DNA from: Collinsella sp. AM34-10
GTDB taxonomy: Bacteria; Actinomycetota; Coriobacteriia; Coriobacteriales; Coriobacteriaceae
DNA: 64,000 nucleotides
Direction of reading: 5' to 3'
NCBI RefSeq assembly: GCF_003469185.1
Contig: NZ_QSIL01000005.1
Coordinates: forward strand, 124,001 to 188,000
The position numbers and the translations under genes were made by a program. Positions 8,388-17,857 of the stretch are shown here, piece after piece; the stretch's first letter is position 1; each line of letters begins with the position of its first letter. Below the pieces are notes generated by a model. That model was not told the DNA's origin, searched no databases, and was given only the letters and a program-made list of their open reading frames with translations.

Positions 8388-8978
8388 TTAGAGGCAGGCT
8401 TCGGCGATGCGGCGCTTGAGTTCGTCGATGCCGGTGCCGGTTTGGGAGCTTGTGATGATTACGTTTTCGGCCGGGACGTTGAGTTGCTTTTTGATGGCAG
8501 CTGCCTGGCGGGCCTGCTGGGTGCGGCTGAGCTTGTCGGCCTTGGTGAGGCAGACGATAAAGTTGAACTCGTTGCCCTGCAGATAGTCGATCATGTCATG
8601 GTCGAGCTTGCTCGGGTCGTGACGAATATCCACCAGCGACACGACCAGGTTAAAGCTGCGCTCCGAGTCAAAGAAGTCGCCGATAAGTTCTGCCCAGCGG
8701 TCACGCTCGGCCTTGGAACGACGGGCGAAACCATAGCCCGGCAGGTCCACAAAGTGCACGTCGTCGGCCTCGAAGAAATTGATGTTGCTCGTCTTGCCCG
8801 GCGTGCTCGAAACCTTCACCAGGTTCTTGCGGCCAAAGAGCTTGTTCATAATGGACGACTTGCCCACGTTGGAGCGGCCAACAAAGCTCACCTCGGGACA
8901 GGTGGACTCGGGGATCTGCGAAACCTTGCCGTAGCTGGCGACGAACTTGGCAAGCTGGTAGTTAATGGAATCGGCCAT
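8388..8978 (-). CDS. engB: Ribosome-biogenesis GTP-binding protein EngB/YsxC/YihA
   Basis: A small essential-type GTPase of the TrmE-Era-EngA-EngB group, involved in large-subunit assembly. The G1 motif GRSNVGKSS, G3 DLPGYG, G4 TKAD and a G5-like SSQTG are all visible. The start is the ATG at 8978, with AAGGAG six bases upstream, giving 196 residues. The frame extends further upstream but overlaps mtnN and has no ribosome site. It follows mtnN with only 37 bp between, so the two are probably co-transcribed. Confidence 0.95.
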   Translation of the reverse strand: MADSINYQLAKFVASYGKVSQIPESTCPEVSFVGRSNVGKSSIMNKLFGRKNLVKVSSTPGKTSNINFFEADDVHFVDLPGYGFARRSKAERDRWAELIGDFFDSERSFNLVVSLVDIRHDPSKLDHDMIDYLQGNEFNFIVCLTKADKLSRTQQARQAAAIKKQLNVPAENVIITSSQTGTGIDELKRRIAEACL

Positions 8979-9015
8979 GGACACTCCTTGGTCGTAGGAT
9001 CTTGCAAAAAACGCG

Positions 9016-9756
9016 CTATTGCGCAGCGGCAATGCGTCGAACGATATCGAGCGTGATATCGCTTGCGGCACGCGCATACTCGAACAAATCGAACTCGCGG
9101 TCGCAAATCGCATCATACGCCTCGTCACAATTATCGCTGATAGCACGCAGCACCAGGCAATCGACACCATTTTTGGTTGCGACATGGGCAATTGCCGCGC
9201 CCTCCATGCCGACACAATCGGCATGCGTCGCCTCGATGGCATCATTGCGCATAGCGGCGCCCGTCACAAAGCGGTTACCCGTGGCAATCGTGCCGACCAG
9301 GAACTGCTTTGCACCCTCGTTCGAAGCGGTCTCATTTGTCGAAGCATCAACAAACCCACGCTCAGCAAGCACATCGGCGGCAATATCGACCAGCGCGGGC
9401 GTCGAGACAAACTCCTCGAGCCCCGGTGCAGACTCGGCGATAAGCGCGGTATCGGTATCTAGATAGCGCAGGCATTTGCCAATGACGACATCGTCGATAT
9501 GGAGCTTGGGATTCAGGCCACCTGCGATACCAGAAAACACAACTGCCTGTGGAGCATACTTGCTAATGAGGTGCTGTGTTGCGGCGGAAGCGTTTACCGT
9601 GCCCATACCCGCCGTCGTGGCGACAATCGACAGGCCGTCGAGCCCGCCGGTCACAACGTTCAAGCCCGCCTCCTGTACCATGCAAACGTTGCTCAACTCT
9701 TCCTTAATCTGCATGATCTCTTTTTCGAGCGCACCGATAATCGCGATGGTAGCCAT
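9016..9756 (-). CDS. mtnN: 5'-methylthioadenosine/S-adenosylhomocysteine nucleosidase
   Basis: Hydrolyses MTA and SAH to adenine plus the thioribose sugar, part of methionine salvage. At 246 residues the phosphorylase fold shows the N-terminal TIAIIGALEKEI, the phosphate-loop-like VVFSGIAGGLNP, the substrate-binding GMEGAAIAHV and the catalytic aspartate region LRAISDNCDE. I use the ATG at 9756, because the open frame continues only to a TTG. It is the promoter-proximal gene of an apparent mtnN-engB pair. Confidence 0.93.
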   Translation of the reverse strand: MATIAIIGALEKEIMQIKEELSNVCMVQEAGLNVVTGGLDGLSIVATTAGMGTVNASAATQHLISKYAPQAVVFSGIAGGLNPKLHIDDVVIGKCLRYLDTDTALIAESAPGLEEFVSTPALVDIAADVLAERGFVDASTNETASNEGAKQFLVGTIATGNRFVTGAAMRNDAIEATHADCVGMEGAAIAHVATKNGVDCLVLRAISDNCDEAYDAICDREFDLFEYARAASDITLDIVRRIAAAQ

Positions 9757-9834
9757 GCCATTCCCCAAACCTATACGAAATTCTCAACCACGGTATGGTA
9801 CCAGCATTTTGTTTGACCTCGTCAAACGAACACG

Positions 9835-10932
9835 TTAGGCCAGCGCAGCTCGGGTATCAAAGAATGTCTTAGCAATCGCAGCCACCAGCTCGCTCGAGCG
9901 ATCGCTCCATGGCATCGATGTCATGATACTCATAATGTAGGTGTCGCCATCGACATCGATGAGGCCCGCATCGCATGTCGAATAGCAACCATCCTCGCTA
10001 ATCCAGCCGGCCTTGTTGCGCACCAGGGCTTGGTCGTCCGCAATGCCGTCGCGGATAAAGGACCGGGTCGTAGAGGCCAGAAGATCCGATAGCCATTGCG
10101 ACGTCTCGGTATCACGGCTCAAATACTCGCTCATCTCGCGCCACAACTTGGCCGAGGTGCGCGGGCAATAGGTGGGAAAATCACTCATCGGATCGAGTGC
10201 GGTATCGTAATCGATGCCAAGACTGGCAATCCAATCCTCGTAACCGACACGGTCAAACGTCGCGCGTAACGCAATAAACGAATCGTTGTCCGAATTAACG
10301 ATCGCGGCCTCGATCAGGTCGCGCACCGTCTGCCAACCCATGTTGTAGCCACCATAGGTGCCAAGGGAATCATCGAGTGAAACCTGACCCGTCTCGACCA
10401 GAAATTCGCAGATGTACAACGCATAGAGCGCCTTGTAGCTACTCGCGCCGTAAACCTCGACATCGGGGTTATACGTCACGCCCTTGCCGCTTGACAGGTC
10501 GTAGAACACCACGCCCACATCGCCTAGCTCCTGCGCCCGACTCAGGGCATCCTGGAGCAAGGCAAGGCTCTCATCCTCCAAGGTAGGAGTCTTGTTATCC
10601 ACCAACGAGAAGGCCTGAACGGTATCACCCGAAGGGATATCGTTGAAGTCCGCCTTCGAAAGTCTCGTCTTGAGATCTGCCGACGCTTTGGACTTTGAAA
10701 CCTTCTCGTTTTGCGTCTGTACCGTTGACGCATCTGAGTGTGCCATTCGCTCCGACGCGTAGGTTTTGGCGGTAATTCCGAGGATAATAATCGCCAACGT
10801 TAGCATCCCAATGGCGGCAATCTTCGTCACGCGGACGCGAGCGTCGGCAAGGCCACGCGAAGATGTGCCCTTCGTCTCATATCTGCTGCTATGCTGCGGC
10901 ATATACTCGTCCCGCGATGCGTTATTTCGCAC
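9835..10932 (-). CDS. Membrane-anchored serine hydrolase, class A beta-lactamase-like
   Basis: A 365-residue protein with a basic cytoplasmic tail, one membrane anchor (about residues 38-59) and an extracytoplasmic domain. The domain has the active-site SxxK as SSYK (in VYGASSYKALYAL, near residue 163), an SDN motif (in VNSDNDSFIAL) and a KAG triad in place of KTG (in VRNKAGW). These are the three landmarks of class A beta-lactamases and related D,D-peptidases. I did not find the omega-loop ExxLN signature, so a cell-wall or penicillin-sensing hydrolase is as likely as true beta-lactamase activity. The GTG start at 10932 has AGGAG six bases upstream. An ATG at 10902 is the alternative. Confidence 0.8.
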   Translation of the reverse strand: MRNNASRDEYMPQHSSRYETKGTSSRGLADARVRVTKIAAIGMLTLAIIILGITAKTYASERMAHSDASTVQTQNEKVSKSKASADLKTRLSKADFNDIPSGDTVQAFSLVDNKTPTLEDESLALLQDALSRAQELGDVGVVFYDLSSGKGVTYNPDVEVYGASSYKALYALYICEFLVETGQVSLDDSLGTYGGYNMGWQTVRDLIEAAIVNSDNDSFIALRATFDRVGYEDWIASLGIDYDTALDPMSDFPTYCPRTSAKLWREMSEYLSRDTETSQWLSDLLASTTRSFIRDGIADDQALVRNKAGWISEDGCYSTCDAGLIDVDGDTYIMSIMTSMPWSDRSSELVAAIAKTFFDTRAALA

Positions 10933-11090
10933 GTGGTCTCCTGACTGCTACCGTTCATATACGAGCAGCATAATACCGAGCAGGCATTTCTTTCCAAAGA
11001 TATTCAGCGGCGTTTAAGGCGTCTTTAAAGAAACCACAAGCGTATTTATCCAAATGGCGCGATTCTGTTGCGCATCTCCGCCCAAAACGC

Positions 11091-11157
11091 AGTTGCGGTG
11101 GAATAGTTCCTATTTGGGCGGCATAAGCCGAAAAACAAGAACTATTCCACCGCAACT
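11091..11157. repeat. Palindromic element family C, copy 1
   Basis: Perfect 19-bp arms AGTTGCGGTGGAATAGTTC / GAACTATTCCACCGCAACT around a 29-base loop (ctatttgggcggcataagc...). On the minus strand the loop contains GTTTTTCGGC, similar to loops at 32174-32203 and 42808-42889. It lies in the 316-bp spacer between the serine hydrolase and pflA genes. The rest of that spacer shows no gene. Confidence 0.6.
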
Positions 11158-11193
11158 TGACGGAGCTCTTTGGCAATCAACTTGGTGCCCAGG

Positions 11194-11226
11194 GGCACTC
11201 ATTTAAGTCTGTCCCCAATGAGTGCC
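11194..11226. repeat. REP-like CTGTCCC palindrome (family E), copy 1
   Basis: Arms GGCACTCATT / AATGAGTGCC around TAAGTCTGTCCCC. It ends 22 bp from the pflA stop. This is one of eight short palindromes in the window whose loop ends in TGTCCC while the arms differ. Confidence 0.65.
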
Positions 11227-11248
11227 TTTGGGGAGCGAAAATGGCTCG

Positions 11249-12067
11249 CTAGCCGATAGCGTTTTTGAGTTCCGCGCGACGCTTTTTCATGCCCGTCATG
11301 ACGGCGTTGCGCAGCTCGGGCATGCGCGCGGTATCCATCTGTGGAACGCCCTCGAGCTTATAGGGAATGCCCAATTGCTCGTACTTGACGACACCCATCG
11401 TGTGATACGGCAGCATTTCCAGGCCCACCACGTTGTGCCATGGAGCGATGAGGCGGCCGAGCGCCTCGCACTCCTCAACCGTATCGGTAATGCCGGGCAC
11501 CACCACGTGGCGGATAACGACCTTAATCTTGCGACGGGCAAGCTCATCACCAAACGCCAGAATGCGTGCGGGATCGCAACCGGTCAGCTTTTTATGCTCA
11601 ACGGGATCGGCATGCTTGATGTCGAGCAGCACCATGTCGGTCTCGTTGAGAACAGTATCGAACTTCTCGGGATGGTTGGGGTCAAACGCATAGCCGCAGC
11701 TGTCGAGGCAGGTATGCACGCGGCCATCGGGGTTGTTGTGCATTGCACGGAACAGGTCGGCTAAAAACGCGGGCTGCAAGAGCGGCTCGCCGCCGGACAC
11801 CGTAATACCGCCGCTGCGGTAAAACTCATGGTTGCTCTGGAACTCGTCCATCAGGTGCTCGACGGTCACCATGGTGCCGCCGCTAACCGACCAGGTATCG
11901 GGGTTGTGGCAATACGCACAGCGCATGGGGCAGCCCTGAACAAACACCACAAAGCGGATGCCGGGTCCATCGACCGTTCCCATCGTCTCAATCGAATGTA
12001 CGCGGCCCAGGGCAAACGCAGAGTCCTCGGGACGAGCGTCCACACCCTCGAGCGTCATCTCAGCCAT
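11249..12067 (-). CDS. pflA: Pyruvate formate-lyase activating enzyme (radical SAM)
   Basis: Generates the glycyl radical on pyruvate formate-lyase using S-adenosylmethionine and a [4Fe-4S] cluster. The radical-SAM cysteines are in GCPMRCAYCHNPDTW (CX3CX2C), preceded by the PflA-typical GTVDGPGIRFVVFVQG. GGEPLLQ and later LLDIKHAD also match the family. The start at 12067 gives 272 residues and has an AAGGTAGCGGG stretch upstream. An ATG at 12088 lacks a ribosome site. The gene lies about 9 kb from the split PFL genes (20923-23311), which are its likely substrate, so the system is not in one operon here. Confidence 0.93.
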   Translation of the reverse strand: MAEMTLEGVDARPEDSAFALGRVHSIETMGTVDGPGIRFVVFVQGCPMRCAYCHNPDTWSVSGGTMVTVEHLMDEFQSNHEFYRSGGITVSGGEPLLQPAFLADLFRAMHNNPDGRVHTCLDSCGYAFDPNHPEKFDTVLNETDMVLLDIKHADPVEHKKLTGCDPARILAFGDELARRKIKVVIRHVVVPGITDTVEECEALGRLIAPWHNVVGLEMLPYHTMGVVKYEQLGIPYKLEGVPQMDTARMPELRNAVMTGMKKRRAELKNAIG

Positions 12068-12188
12068 TCCCGCTACCTTGCCTCTCATTGGTTTTAGCTA
12101 CATAAATGCCAGAATCATTCTAGCCCATACGCATGATGGCGAAACGGTTTAGCGGTCAATTGGGTTGTCCTATTTGGCCCTACGCAAG

Positions 12189-12223
12189 AGCGGCGGGAAG
12201 GTTATCGCAACCCGCCCGCCGCT
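12189..12223 (-). terminator. Hairpin downstream of the DegV gene
   Basis: Arms AGCGGCGGG / CCCGCCGCT separated by about 17 bases, located after the DegV stop on the minus strand. There is no clear T tract, so termination is only suggested. Confidence 0.4.
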
Positions 12224-12253
12224 GAGGCAATAGAAATCGATAGACGCCAGACC

Positions 12254-13108
12254 TTACGCCTTAAGCGTGAGCACCGCACCGAAGGCGGTCGGGCCGCAAT
12301 GGCTCGAGATGACACCGCCGACCTGAGTCCAGGTAACGTCCTTAAAGCCCAGGTCGTGCGCATAGACTTCCATGTCGTCGCGCAGCTCCTGGGAAAGGCC
12401 TACCGAATACGCCAGGCCAATATGCGAGTAGTCAATCTCGCCCTTCGCAACCATGTGGTCAATAAAGGCGCGGGCGCACTTGAGCATAGAGCCGCGGAAC
12501 TTCTTGGTTGCCACGAACTTGCCGCCCGTTACCTCAATGCAGGGCTTAATCTTGAGCAGATGGGCACCGAGGAATGCCACGTTGGATAGACGACCGCCCG
12601 CCTTAAGGAAGGCTAGGTCGGTAGGAACAAAGCCCAGCAGCACACGGTCCATGACGGAATTCGTAAATGCAAAGATTTCGTCGACGGTGGCATCGGGGTG
12701 AGCCTCGATGTATTTGGCGGTCTCGACGGCAACAAGCGACTGGCCCACCGAGACAAAACGCGTGTCCATGGAGTAGACGTAGTCGCGACCCTTGGCGGCA
12801 ATCTTAGAAGACTGGTGTGAGCAGGTCGTGGCCTCGGAATACGCAAGGTGCAGAATAGTCGCATCGGGCTGCTCGGCATGGATGCGATCGTACACGTGCG
12901 CAAAATCTGCCGGCGCGCAGCCGCTGGTCTTGGGCATCACGCCAAACTCGTTGCAGCGCGAATAAATCTCGAGCGGATCGATCGAGCCGTCCTCGACGGT
13001 CTCGTCACCAATCGTGACATGCATAGGTACGCGCACGATACCGTAGCGTTCGCAGAGCTCCGGCGTCACATCCGAACCAGACTCAACCACGATTACGTAC
13101 TTGCCCAT
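12254..13108 (-). CDS. DegV family fatty-acid-binding protein
   Basis: A two-domain protein of the DegV/FakB family. Members bind a single fatty acid and, with FakA kinase, feed exogenous fatty acids into phospholipid synthesis. The N-terminal domain begins KYVIVVESGSDVTPELCE and contains the conserved HVTIGDE and TSGCAPADF segments. Later segments LAYSEATTC, GQSLVAVETAK and LGAHLLKIKPCIEV match the family, and the C-terminus ends in a CGPTAFGAVL segment. The length is 284 residues from the ATG at 13108; a second ATG lies 6 bp upstream. No fakA is in the window. Confidence 0.88.
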   Translation of the reverse strand: MGKYVIVVESGSDVTPELCERYGIVRVPMHVTIGDETVEDGSIDPLEIYSRCNEFGVMPKTSGCAPADFAHVYDRIHAEQPDATILHLAYSEATTCSHQSSKIAAKGRDYVYSMDTRFVSVGQSLVAVETAKYIEAHPDATVDEIFAFTNSVMDRVLLGFVPTDLAFLKAGGRLSNVAFLGAHLLKIKPCIEVTGGKFVATKKFRGSMLKCARAFIDHMVAKGEIDYSHIGLAYSVGLSQELRDDMEVYAHDLGFKDVTWTQVGGVISSHCGPTAFGAVLTLKA

Positions 13109-13385
13109 TATCATCACGACCCATCTCAACATTGGCTTTTCAACACATGGCACGCGCCGCCGCACTGTTGCACAACGGCGGCAGAGCGCCAAAGAGACGC
13201 CGCCCCTTGCACACAACAAAGGACAGCGTCTCCCTGGAAAAACTCCGTGCTAATCTGAGATTCTACACGGTTTATTACTAAGTGTTACTTACTCCGCAAA
13301 CGGTCGCTATACGCGATAAACGGTAGTTCGCTGCGGCAACTGCGACACATTCCGCCCAGCAAGTCCAATCGTGCTCCACACACGG

Positions 13386-14834
13386 TTAATGCGCGAGGCG
13401 GTAGAAATTCATCGATGCCGCGCCCTCGGCGTGCAGCTCCATCGCCGGAACCGCCGGCGAATAGGTACGGCTCGTAAGTGCCGCCTCGCCGCCATTTGCA
13501 AAAATCTCGACCATCGTAGTGTCCGAAAGCACGCGCAGGTCGCGAAGCTCGCTGAGCTCAATCGACCTCTGGTCGCGCCCATAGCCTTCGTCACCCATGT
13601 CGAGGGTAAGCATCCCGTCTGCATAGCGCACAAAGACACCCTTGCGGATTTCGAGCTCGACCATCTTGGCGCCCTCGCAGGAAACCACAAGATCAAACAG
13701 GCGGCCCGGCTCCTCAACGGTTTCACCGCCTATCGCGCGAACGCAGTCACCGCGCATCCTCTCAATCTCGTGCGCCGGCCGCTGGCAGAGCTTACCATCG
13801 CGTATGCTCAGCTCTCGCGGCACCGTCAACGCGCACTGCCACCCGCGCGCCACCGTCGGGTTTTCTGCCGTCGCGTCGGGGCAACCCGACCATCCGATCA
13901 TCAAACGCCGGCCTGCAGTATCCTCAAAGGACTGCGGAGCATAGAAATCAAAACCGGCATCGACCATCGGGGGCATGCCCTGCCCGACGATTTTAAAGCT
14001 CGGCGCCTCCCAATCGGCCTCGATGGAGAACCACACGCACTGATGCGGATTGCGGTAATGCCAACCATCGGCAGGCACACCCTGCGGACAGCAAACGAGA
14101 ATAAGCTCGCCATCGAGCTCAAACAGATCGGGGCACTCCCACATAAAGCCAAACTTCTCGTCCAACTCAATGCGCGTCGCATAGCTCCAGTCCTCAAGAT
14201 TGCGCGAGGTATAGACAAGCACGCACCCGCGATCGTCTTTCGTACGAGCGCCGAGAACCATGTAGTAGATACCGTCGTGTTCAAGGATCTTGGGGTCGCG
14301 CACGTGCGTACCGATATCGTCGGGGTAATCGACCGGCCCAACAGCTATGCGCTTCTCGCCCAATTCGTCGGGATTCTCGGCAACCATATGAATCTGGTTT
14401 TGCTCACGGCCCGTCAACACGTAGTCGTAATCATCGCGGTCAAAATGCTTAACGTTGCCGGTATAGAAGTAGTGAATCTTGCCATCACGTACAAAGGCAG
14501 AACCAGAATACGCTCCACTCGAATCCAAATCGGAATCGGGGAACAACACGGGGCCGCGATTCTCGTACGTCACAAAATCCTTTGTCGTCAGATGGTTCCA
14601 AAGCACTGGACCGCCATGCGCAGCATCGAACGGATCGTATTGATGATAGATGTGATACGTATCACCAATCTGAACCAAACCGTTGGGGTCGTTGAGCCAG
14701 CCAAGCTCAGGCTCCACATGGAACAAAAGCCTATCGGGGTCGGACGCGATGCGAGCCGCCGTCTCATCCTGTCCAGCTCGCCACTGCTCATAGTCCGCAC
14801 GCATCACCTTGTTTTTTTGATTAAACATCGCCAT
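13386..14834 (-). CDS. scrB: GH32 beta-fructosidase (sucrose-6-phosphate hydrolase type)
   Basis: Hydrolyses sucrose or sucrose-6-phosphate to fructose plus glucose(-6-P). The 482 residues carry the GH32 nucleophile motif GWLNDPNGLVQ, an RDP motif (THVRDPKI) and the acid/base motif MWECPDLFELDG. A C-terminal beta-sandwich region follows (about 340-480). No signal peptide is present, so the enzyme is cytoplasmic. This fits the PTS IIBC encoded immediately upstream, which would deliver phosphorylated sugar. The ATG at 14834 is preceded by GAGAAGG. The symbol scrB assumes sucrose-6-phosphate; another fructoside is possible. Confidence 0.88.
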   Translation of the reverse strand: MAMFNQKNKVMRADYEQWRAGQDETAARIASDPDRLLFHVEPELGWLNDPNGLVQIGDTYHIYHQYDPFDAAHGGPVLWNHLTTKDFVTYENRGPVLFPDSDLDSSGAYSGSAFVRDGKIHYFYTGNVKHFDRDDYDYVLTGREQNQIHMVAENPDELGEKRIAVGPVDYPDDIGTHVRDPKILEHDGIYYMVLGARTKDDRGCVLVYTSRNLEDWSYATRIELDEKFGFMWECPDLFELDGELILVCCPQGVPADGWHYRNPHQCVWFSIEADWEAPSFKIVGQGMPPMVDAGFDFYAPQSFEDTAGRRLMIGWSGCPDATAENPTVARGWQCALTVPRELSIRDGKLCQRPAHEIERMRGDCVRAIGGETVEEPGRLFDLVVSCEGAKMVELEIRKGVFVRYADGMLTLDMGDEGYGRDQRSIELSELRDLRVLSDTTMVEIFANGGEAALTSRTYSPAVPAMELHAEGAASMNFYRLAH

Positions 14835-14929
14835 TGACCTTCTCGTCTATGGGAAAGGACGCTCGACTCACACGAGCCGAACGCCCTTCCTCAAATGGAC
14901 TTATCCTCAGATTACGCTGAACGGCTCAA

Positions 14930-16381
14930 CTAGAAGCTGACATCGAAGCCAGCGCCAGCGCCCTCTTCATCAGTGGTCGGCACGCCCTTTGCCTTGTTGT
15001 AGGCAAAGATCAAGACGATCGGCACGATAAAGGCGATGAGATTGCCAGCCACATACCACATGAGCGTCTCGGGCGTGACGATGAGCAGGCCAAGCACGCC
15101 GGTCAGACCCTGACCGATGGCGCGCACCTCAAAGAGCTTCACGAAGGCACCGCCGCAGCCTGCACCGATGCAAGCGCAGATGAACGGGATGATCGAGTAG
15201 CGCATGTTTGCAGCGAAGATAGCGGGCTCGGAGATTCCGACCAGCGTCGGGATAAAGGACGACATGCAGATGTTGCGCTCTTTGGAATGCTTCTTATGAA
15301 TGAGGTACATGCCGATGGCGCCGCCGCCCTGGGCGATAATGGAAACCGACCAGATGGCCTGGATGTAGTTGAAGCCAGTCGTGGCGACGAGGTTTGCCTC
15401 GATACCCTGGATGAACTGATGCGTACCGGTAACGACAAGCGGCTGCAGGAACGCGGCGAAGACAAAGGCACCAAAGACGCCCATCCTGTTGTACAGGATA
15501 TCGATTACGCCGCCGAGGACGTCGCCGATCAGGTTGCCGAGCGGGCCGAACACGGTGAACAGGGCGACGTTAGCAAGAATCAGGGTAACGGTCGGGACAA
15601 AGACGAACGAAACGACCTCGGGGATGTACTTCTGGGCAATCTTTTCGACCTTGGCCATAAACCAGGCAGTCAGGATTGCAGGGAACACGCCGCCCTGGAA
15701 AGCAACCATGGGAATGGATAGCGGACCAAAGTTCCAGTACTCAGCACCCGTCGGGTCCATAACGAACGTGTTGCGGTTCATAAGGCTCGGGTGAACCATG
15801 ACGATACCGACGAGGATGCCCAGGATCGGGTTACCGCCAAAACGCTTGACCGCGCTGTACATAACCAGGACAGGCAGGTAGTCGAACGTGGTGGCGATAA
15901 TGGCAAAGAAGCTTGCGAGGTTCTTGAGGAACTCGCTGTGATCGGCGAGGCTGCCTTCCATGCCAAAGAGGCCGTTGGCAACGATCAGCGACTTAAGGCC
16001 GATGATGATTGCAGCGCCGACGAAGGCAGGAATGATGGGGATAAAGATATCCGAGAATACCTTGAGGACCGAGAAGAACTTGCCCTTCTTGTCCGCCTCG
16101 GCGCCCTTGACCTCGGAAGCACTGATCTCCTTAACGCCCGTCAGAGCCATAAACTCATCGTAAACCTTGTTGACGGTACCGGTACCGAAGATGATCATGA
16201 GCTGGCCGCTGTTGTACAGCACGCCCTTGACGCCATCGATGTTCTCGAGCTCGGCCTTGTTGTATTTGCTCGTATCCTTGAGCACCAGACGCAGACGGGT
16301 CACGCAATGCGTGGCGCCCTCGATGTTCTCCAGTCCGCCGACGTTGTCGACGACTTGCTGGGACACTGCCTTGTAGTCCAT
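14930..16381 (-). CDS. scrA: PTS transporter subunit IIBC, sucrose/beta-glucoside family
   Basis: Takes up and phosphorylates a disaccharide. The EIIB domain (about residues 1-85) has the phosphorylated cysteine in GATHCVTRLRL, and the GVLYNSGQLMIIFGTGTV segment follows. The EIIC domain (about 105-470) is a block of membrane helices with GTHQFIQGIE and GISEPAIFA, typical of the glucose-superfamily sucrose transporters. There is no EIIA domain, so a separate IIA (often IIA-Glc) must act in trans. I start at 16381 because GAGAGG is nearby. An ATG at 16393 is possible. It lies between two GH32 genes on the same strand. Confidence 0.92.
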   Translation of the reverse strand: MDYKAVSQQVVDNVGGLENIEGATHCVTRLRLVLKDTSKYNKAELENIDGVKGVLYNSGQLMIIFGTGTVNKVYDEFMALTGVKEISASEVKGAEADKKGKFFSVLKVFSDIFIPIIPAFVGAAIIIGLKSLIVANGLFGMEGSLADHSEFLKNLASFFAIIATTFDYLPVLVMYSAVKRFGGNPILGILVGIVMVHPSLMNRNTFVMDPTGAEYWNFGPLSIPMVAFQGGVFPAILTAWFMAKVEKIAQKYIPEVVSFVFVPTVTLILANVALFTVFGPLGNLIGDVLGGVIDILYNRMGVFGAFVFAAFLQPLVVTGTHQFIQGIEANLVATTGFNYIQAIWSVSIIAQGGGAIGMYLIHKKHSKERNICMSSFIPTLVGISEPAIFAANMRYSIIPFICACIGAGCGGAFVKLFEVRAIGQGLTGVLGLLIVTPETLMWYVAGNLIAFIVPIVLIFAYNKAKGVPTTDEEGAGAGFDVSF

Positions 16382-16426
16382 GTTCCTCTCCATTCCTTTT
16401 CTAAATCATAAAACGGTTCGTTGCCG

Positions 16427-17809
16427 CTACAGAGACGCGATCGTTGCGTTTGCGCACTTGAGCGCACCGTCGGTGACGGTAAGCGCCACACCCTGGCCCT
16501 GCTTGTTGCAGAAGCGAGCGTTGAGCGCAACATCATCGACAAAGATGGTCGCGATGTCGTCGTCGACGACCAGACGCACATGGTGAGTGCCCTCGCCCTT
16601 AAAGAACAACGGACGCTCGAGGCCCATGTTGTTGACCTGGAACCACGGATACTGGGGGGCCGCCGTAAACTCGAGTTTGCCCTCACGCAGGTTGGCGCGG
16701 AACTCATAGGCAAGACCGGACTCGGCGTCCTCGGCAAGCTTCACCGAGAAGCCGGCAGCGTCACCGGCGAGCTCGATGTCGGCGTCGAGCATATAGGTAG
16801 AACCGGCATCCGCGGCGAGCACCTGCTCGACCTTGCCCGACTCGCACGAAAGCTCAAAGGCCTCGACTGCCTTAGCCTCGCCAAAGGCGCCAAGCATGCT
16901 GTCGGGAAGCTTGGTGCCGAGCGTTCCGTCGGCACGCTGAACGATCTCGAGAGGCATAAAAGTGCCACCCCACAGGTAAGAGCTGGGGTCGCCGCCCTCG
17001 TCGCGCGTAGGAACCCAACCAAAGAGAACGCGGCGCTCGCCGTCAAATGCGGTACGTGCAGCATAGTACGCGCGGCCATCGAAGGAATCGTCCGCAGGAG
17101 TGATCCAAGGACCGTTGATAGAGCGAGACATGCGGTAACGGGTCTTGTTGCCATCACTGTACTCAGAGAACACCAGATACCACCAGTCGCCCATCTTAAA
17201 GAGATCAGGCATCTCGAACATGGTGTACAGGCCCGGATTCCACCAGTCGCCCTGGAACTCCCAGGTATCCAGGTCCTTGGAGGTGAACTTGACCAGACGA
17301 CCGGTCATCAGACGCTTGTCCTCGCCCACACGCGTGCCGAGGATGAGCATGTACTCTTCGTTCTCCTCATCCCAAAGAACAAAGGGATCGCGCCAGTTGC
17401 GGTCATCGTAACCCTCCTGGGGCGGAAGCAGCGTCTCGGCGATGTTCTTCTCCCACTTGACGGCGTCGTCACTCGTTGCGTGAAGAAGAACCTGCTTCAT
17501 CAAGCGCGCGCGGACCTTATCGCGATTGCAACCAGTGTAGAGCGCATGGTACTTGTCGCCCACCTTAAACACTGTGCCGGCATAAACATACTGGTCGACT
17601 TCCTCGTCGCCGCCACGCTCAAGGCTCTCGCCAAAGTCCTTGTAGTTGACGAAATCCTTGGTCGTCGCGAGTGCCCAGCCAAACGGCTCTCCGAAAGGTC
17701 CGGGGTTACGCGTGTCACGCTGATGATAGAGATAGAACGTGCCGTCCTCGCCGTACGGCATGATGTCGCCTACCCAAATTCCCTCAGGCTGGTAATACAC
17801 CTTGTGCAT
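16427..17809 (-). CDS. GH32-type glycoside hydrolase with altered nucleophile motif
   Basis: A 460-residue five-bladed propeller protein of the GH32/GH43 type. Instead of the usual WMNDPNG it has GIWVGDIMPYGEDG, which keeps one aspartate. The RDP motif is present (NWRDPFVLW), and the acid/base region reads FEMPDLFKMGD in place of ECPDLF, with the glutamate retained. A C-terminal sandwich of about 150 residues follows. It has no signal peptide. AAAGGAAG stands six bases before the ATG at 17809. It is the first gene of the sucrose-type operon and is preceded by three LacI-type boxes. A fructoside substrate is inferred from the locus; the exact one is unknown. Confidence 0.78.
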   Translation of the reverse strand: MHKVYYQPEGIWVGDIMPYGEDGTFYLYHQRDTRNPGPFGEPFGWALATTKDFVNYKDFGESLERGGDEEVDQYVYAGTVFKVGDKYHALYTGCNRDKVRARLMKQVLLHATSDDAVKWEKNIAETLLPPQEGYDDRNWRDPFVLWDEENEEYMLILGTRVGEDKRLMTGRLVKFTSKDLDTWEFQGDWWNPGLYTMFEMPDLFKMGDWWYLVFSEYSDGNKTRYRMSRSINGPWITPADDSFDGRAYYAARTAFDGERRVLFGWVPTRDEGGDPSSYLWGGTFMPLEIVQRADGTLGTKLPDSMLGAFGEAKAVEAFELSCESGKVEQVLAADAGSTYMLDADIELAGDAAGFSVKLAEDAESGLAYEFRANLREGKLEFTAAPQYPWFQVNNMGLERPLFFKGEGTHHVRLVVDDDIATIFVDDVALNARFCNKQGQGVALTVTDGALKCANATIASL

Positions 17810-17857
17810 CCGAGACTTCCTTTCCCACAAGATACTAACTCGGTACAACTGCAAGAT

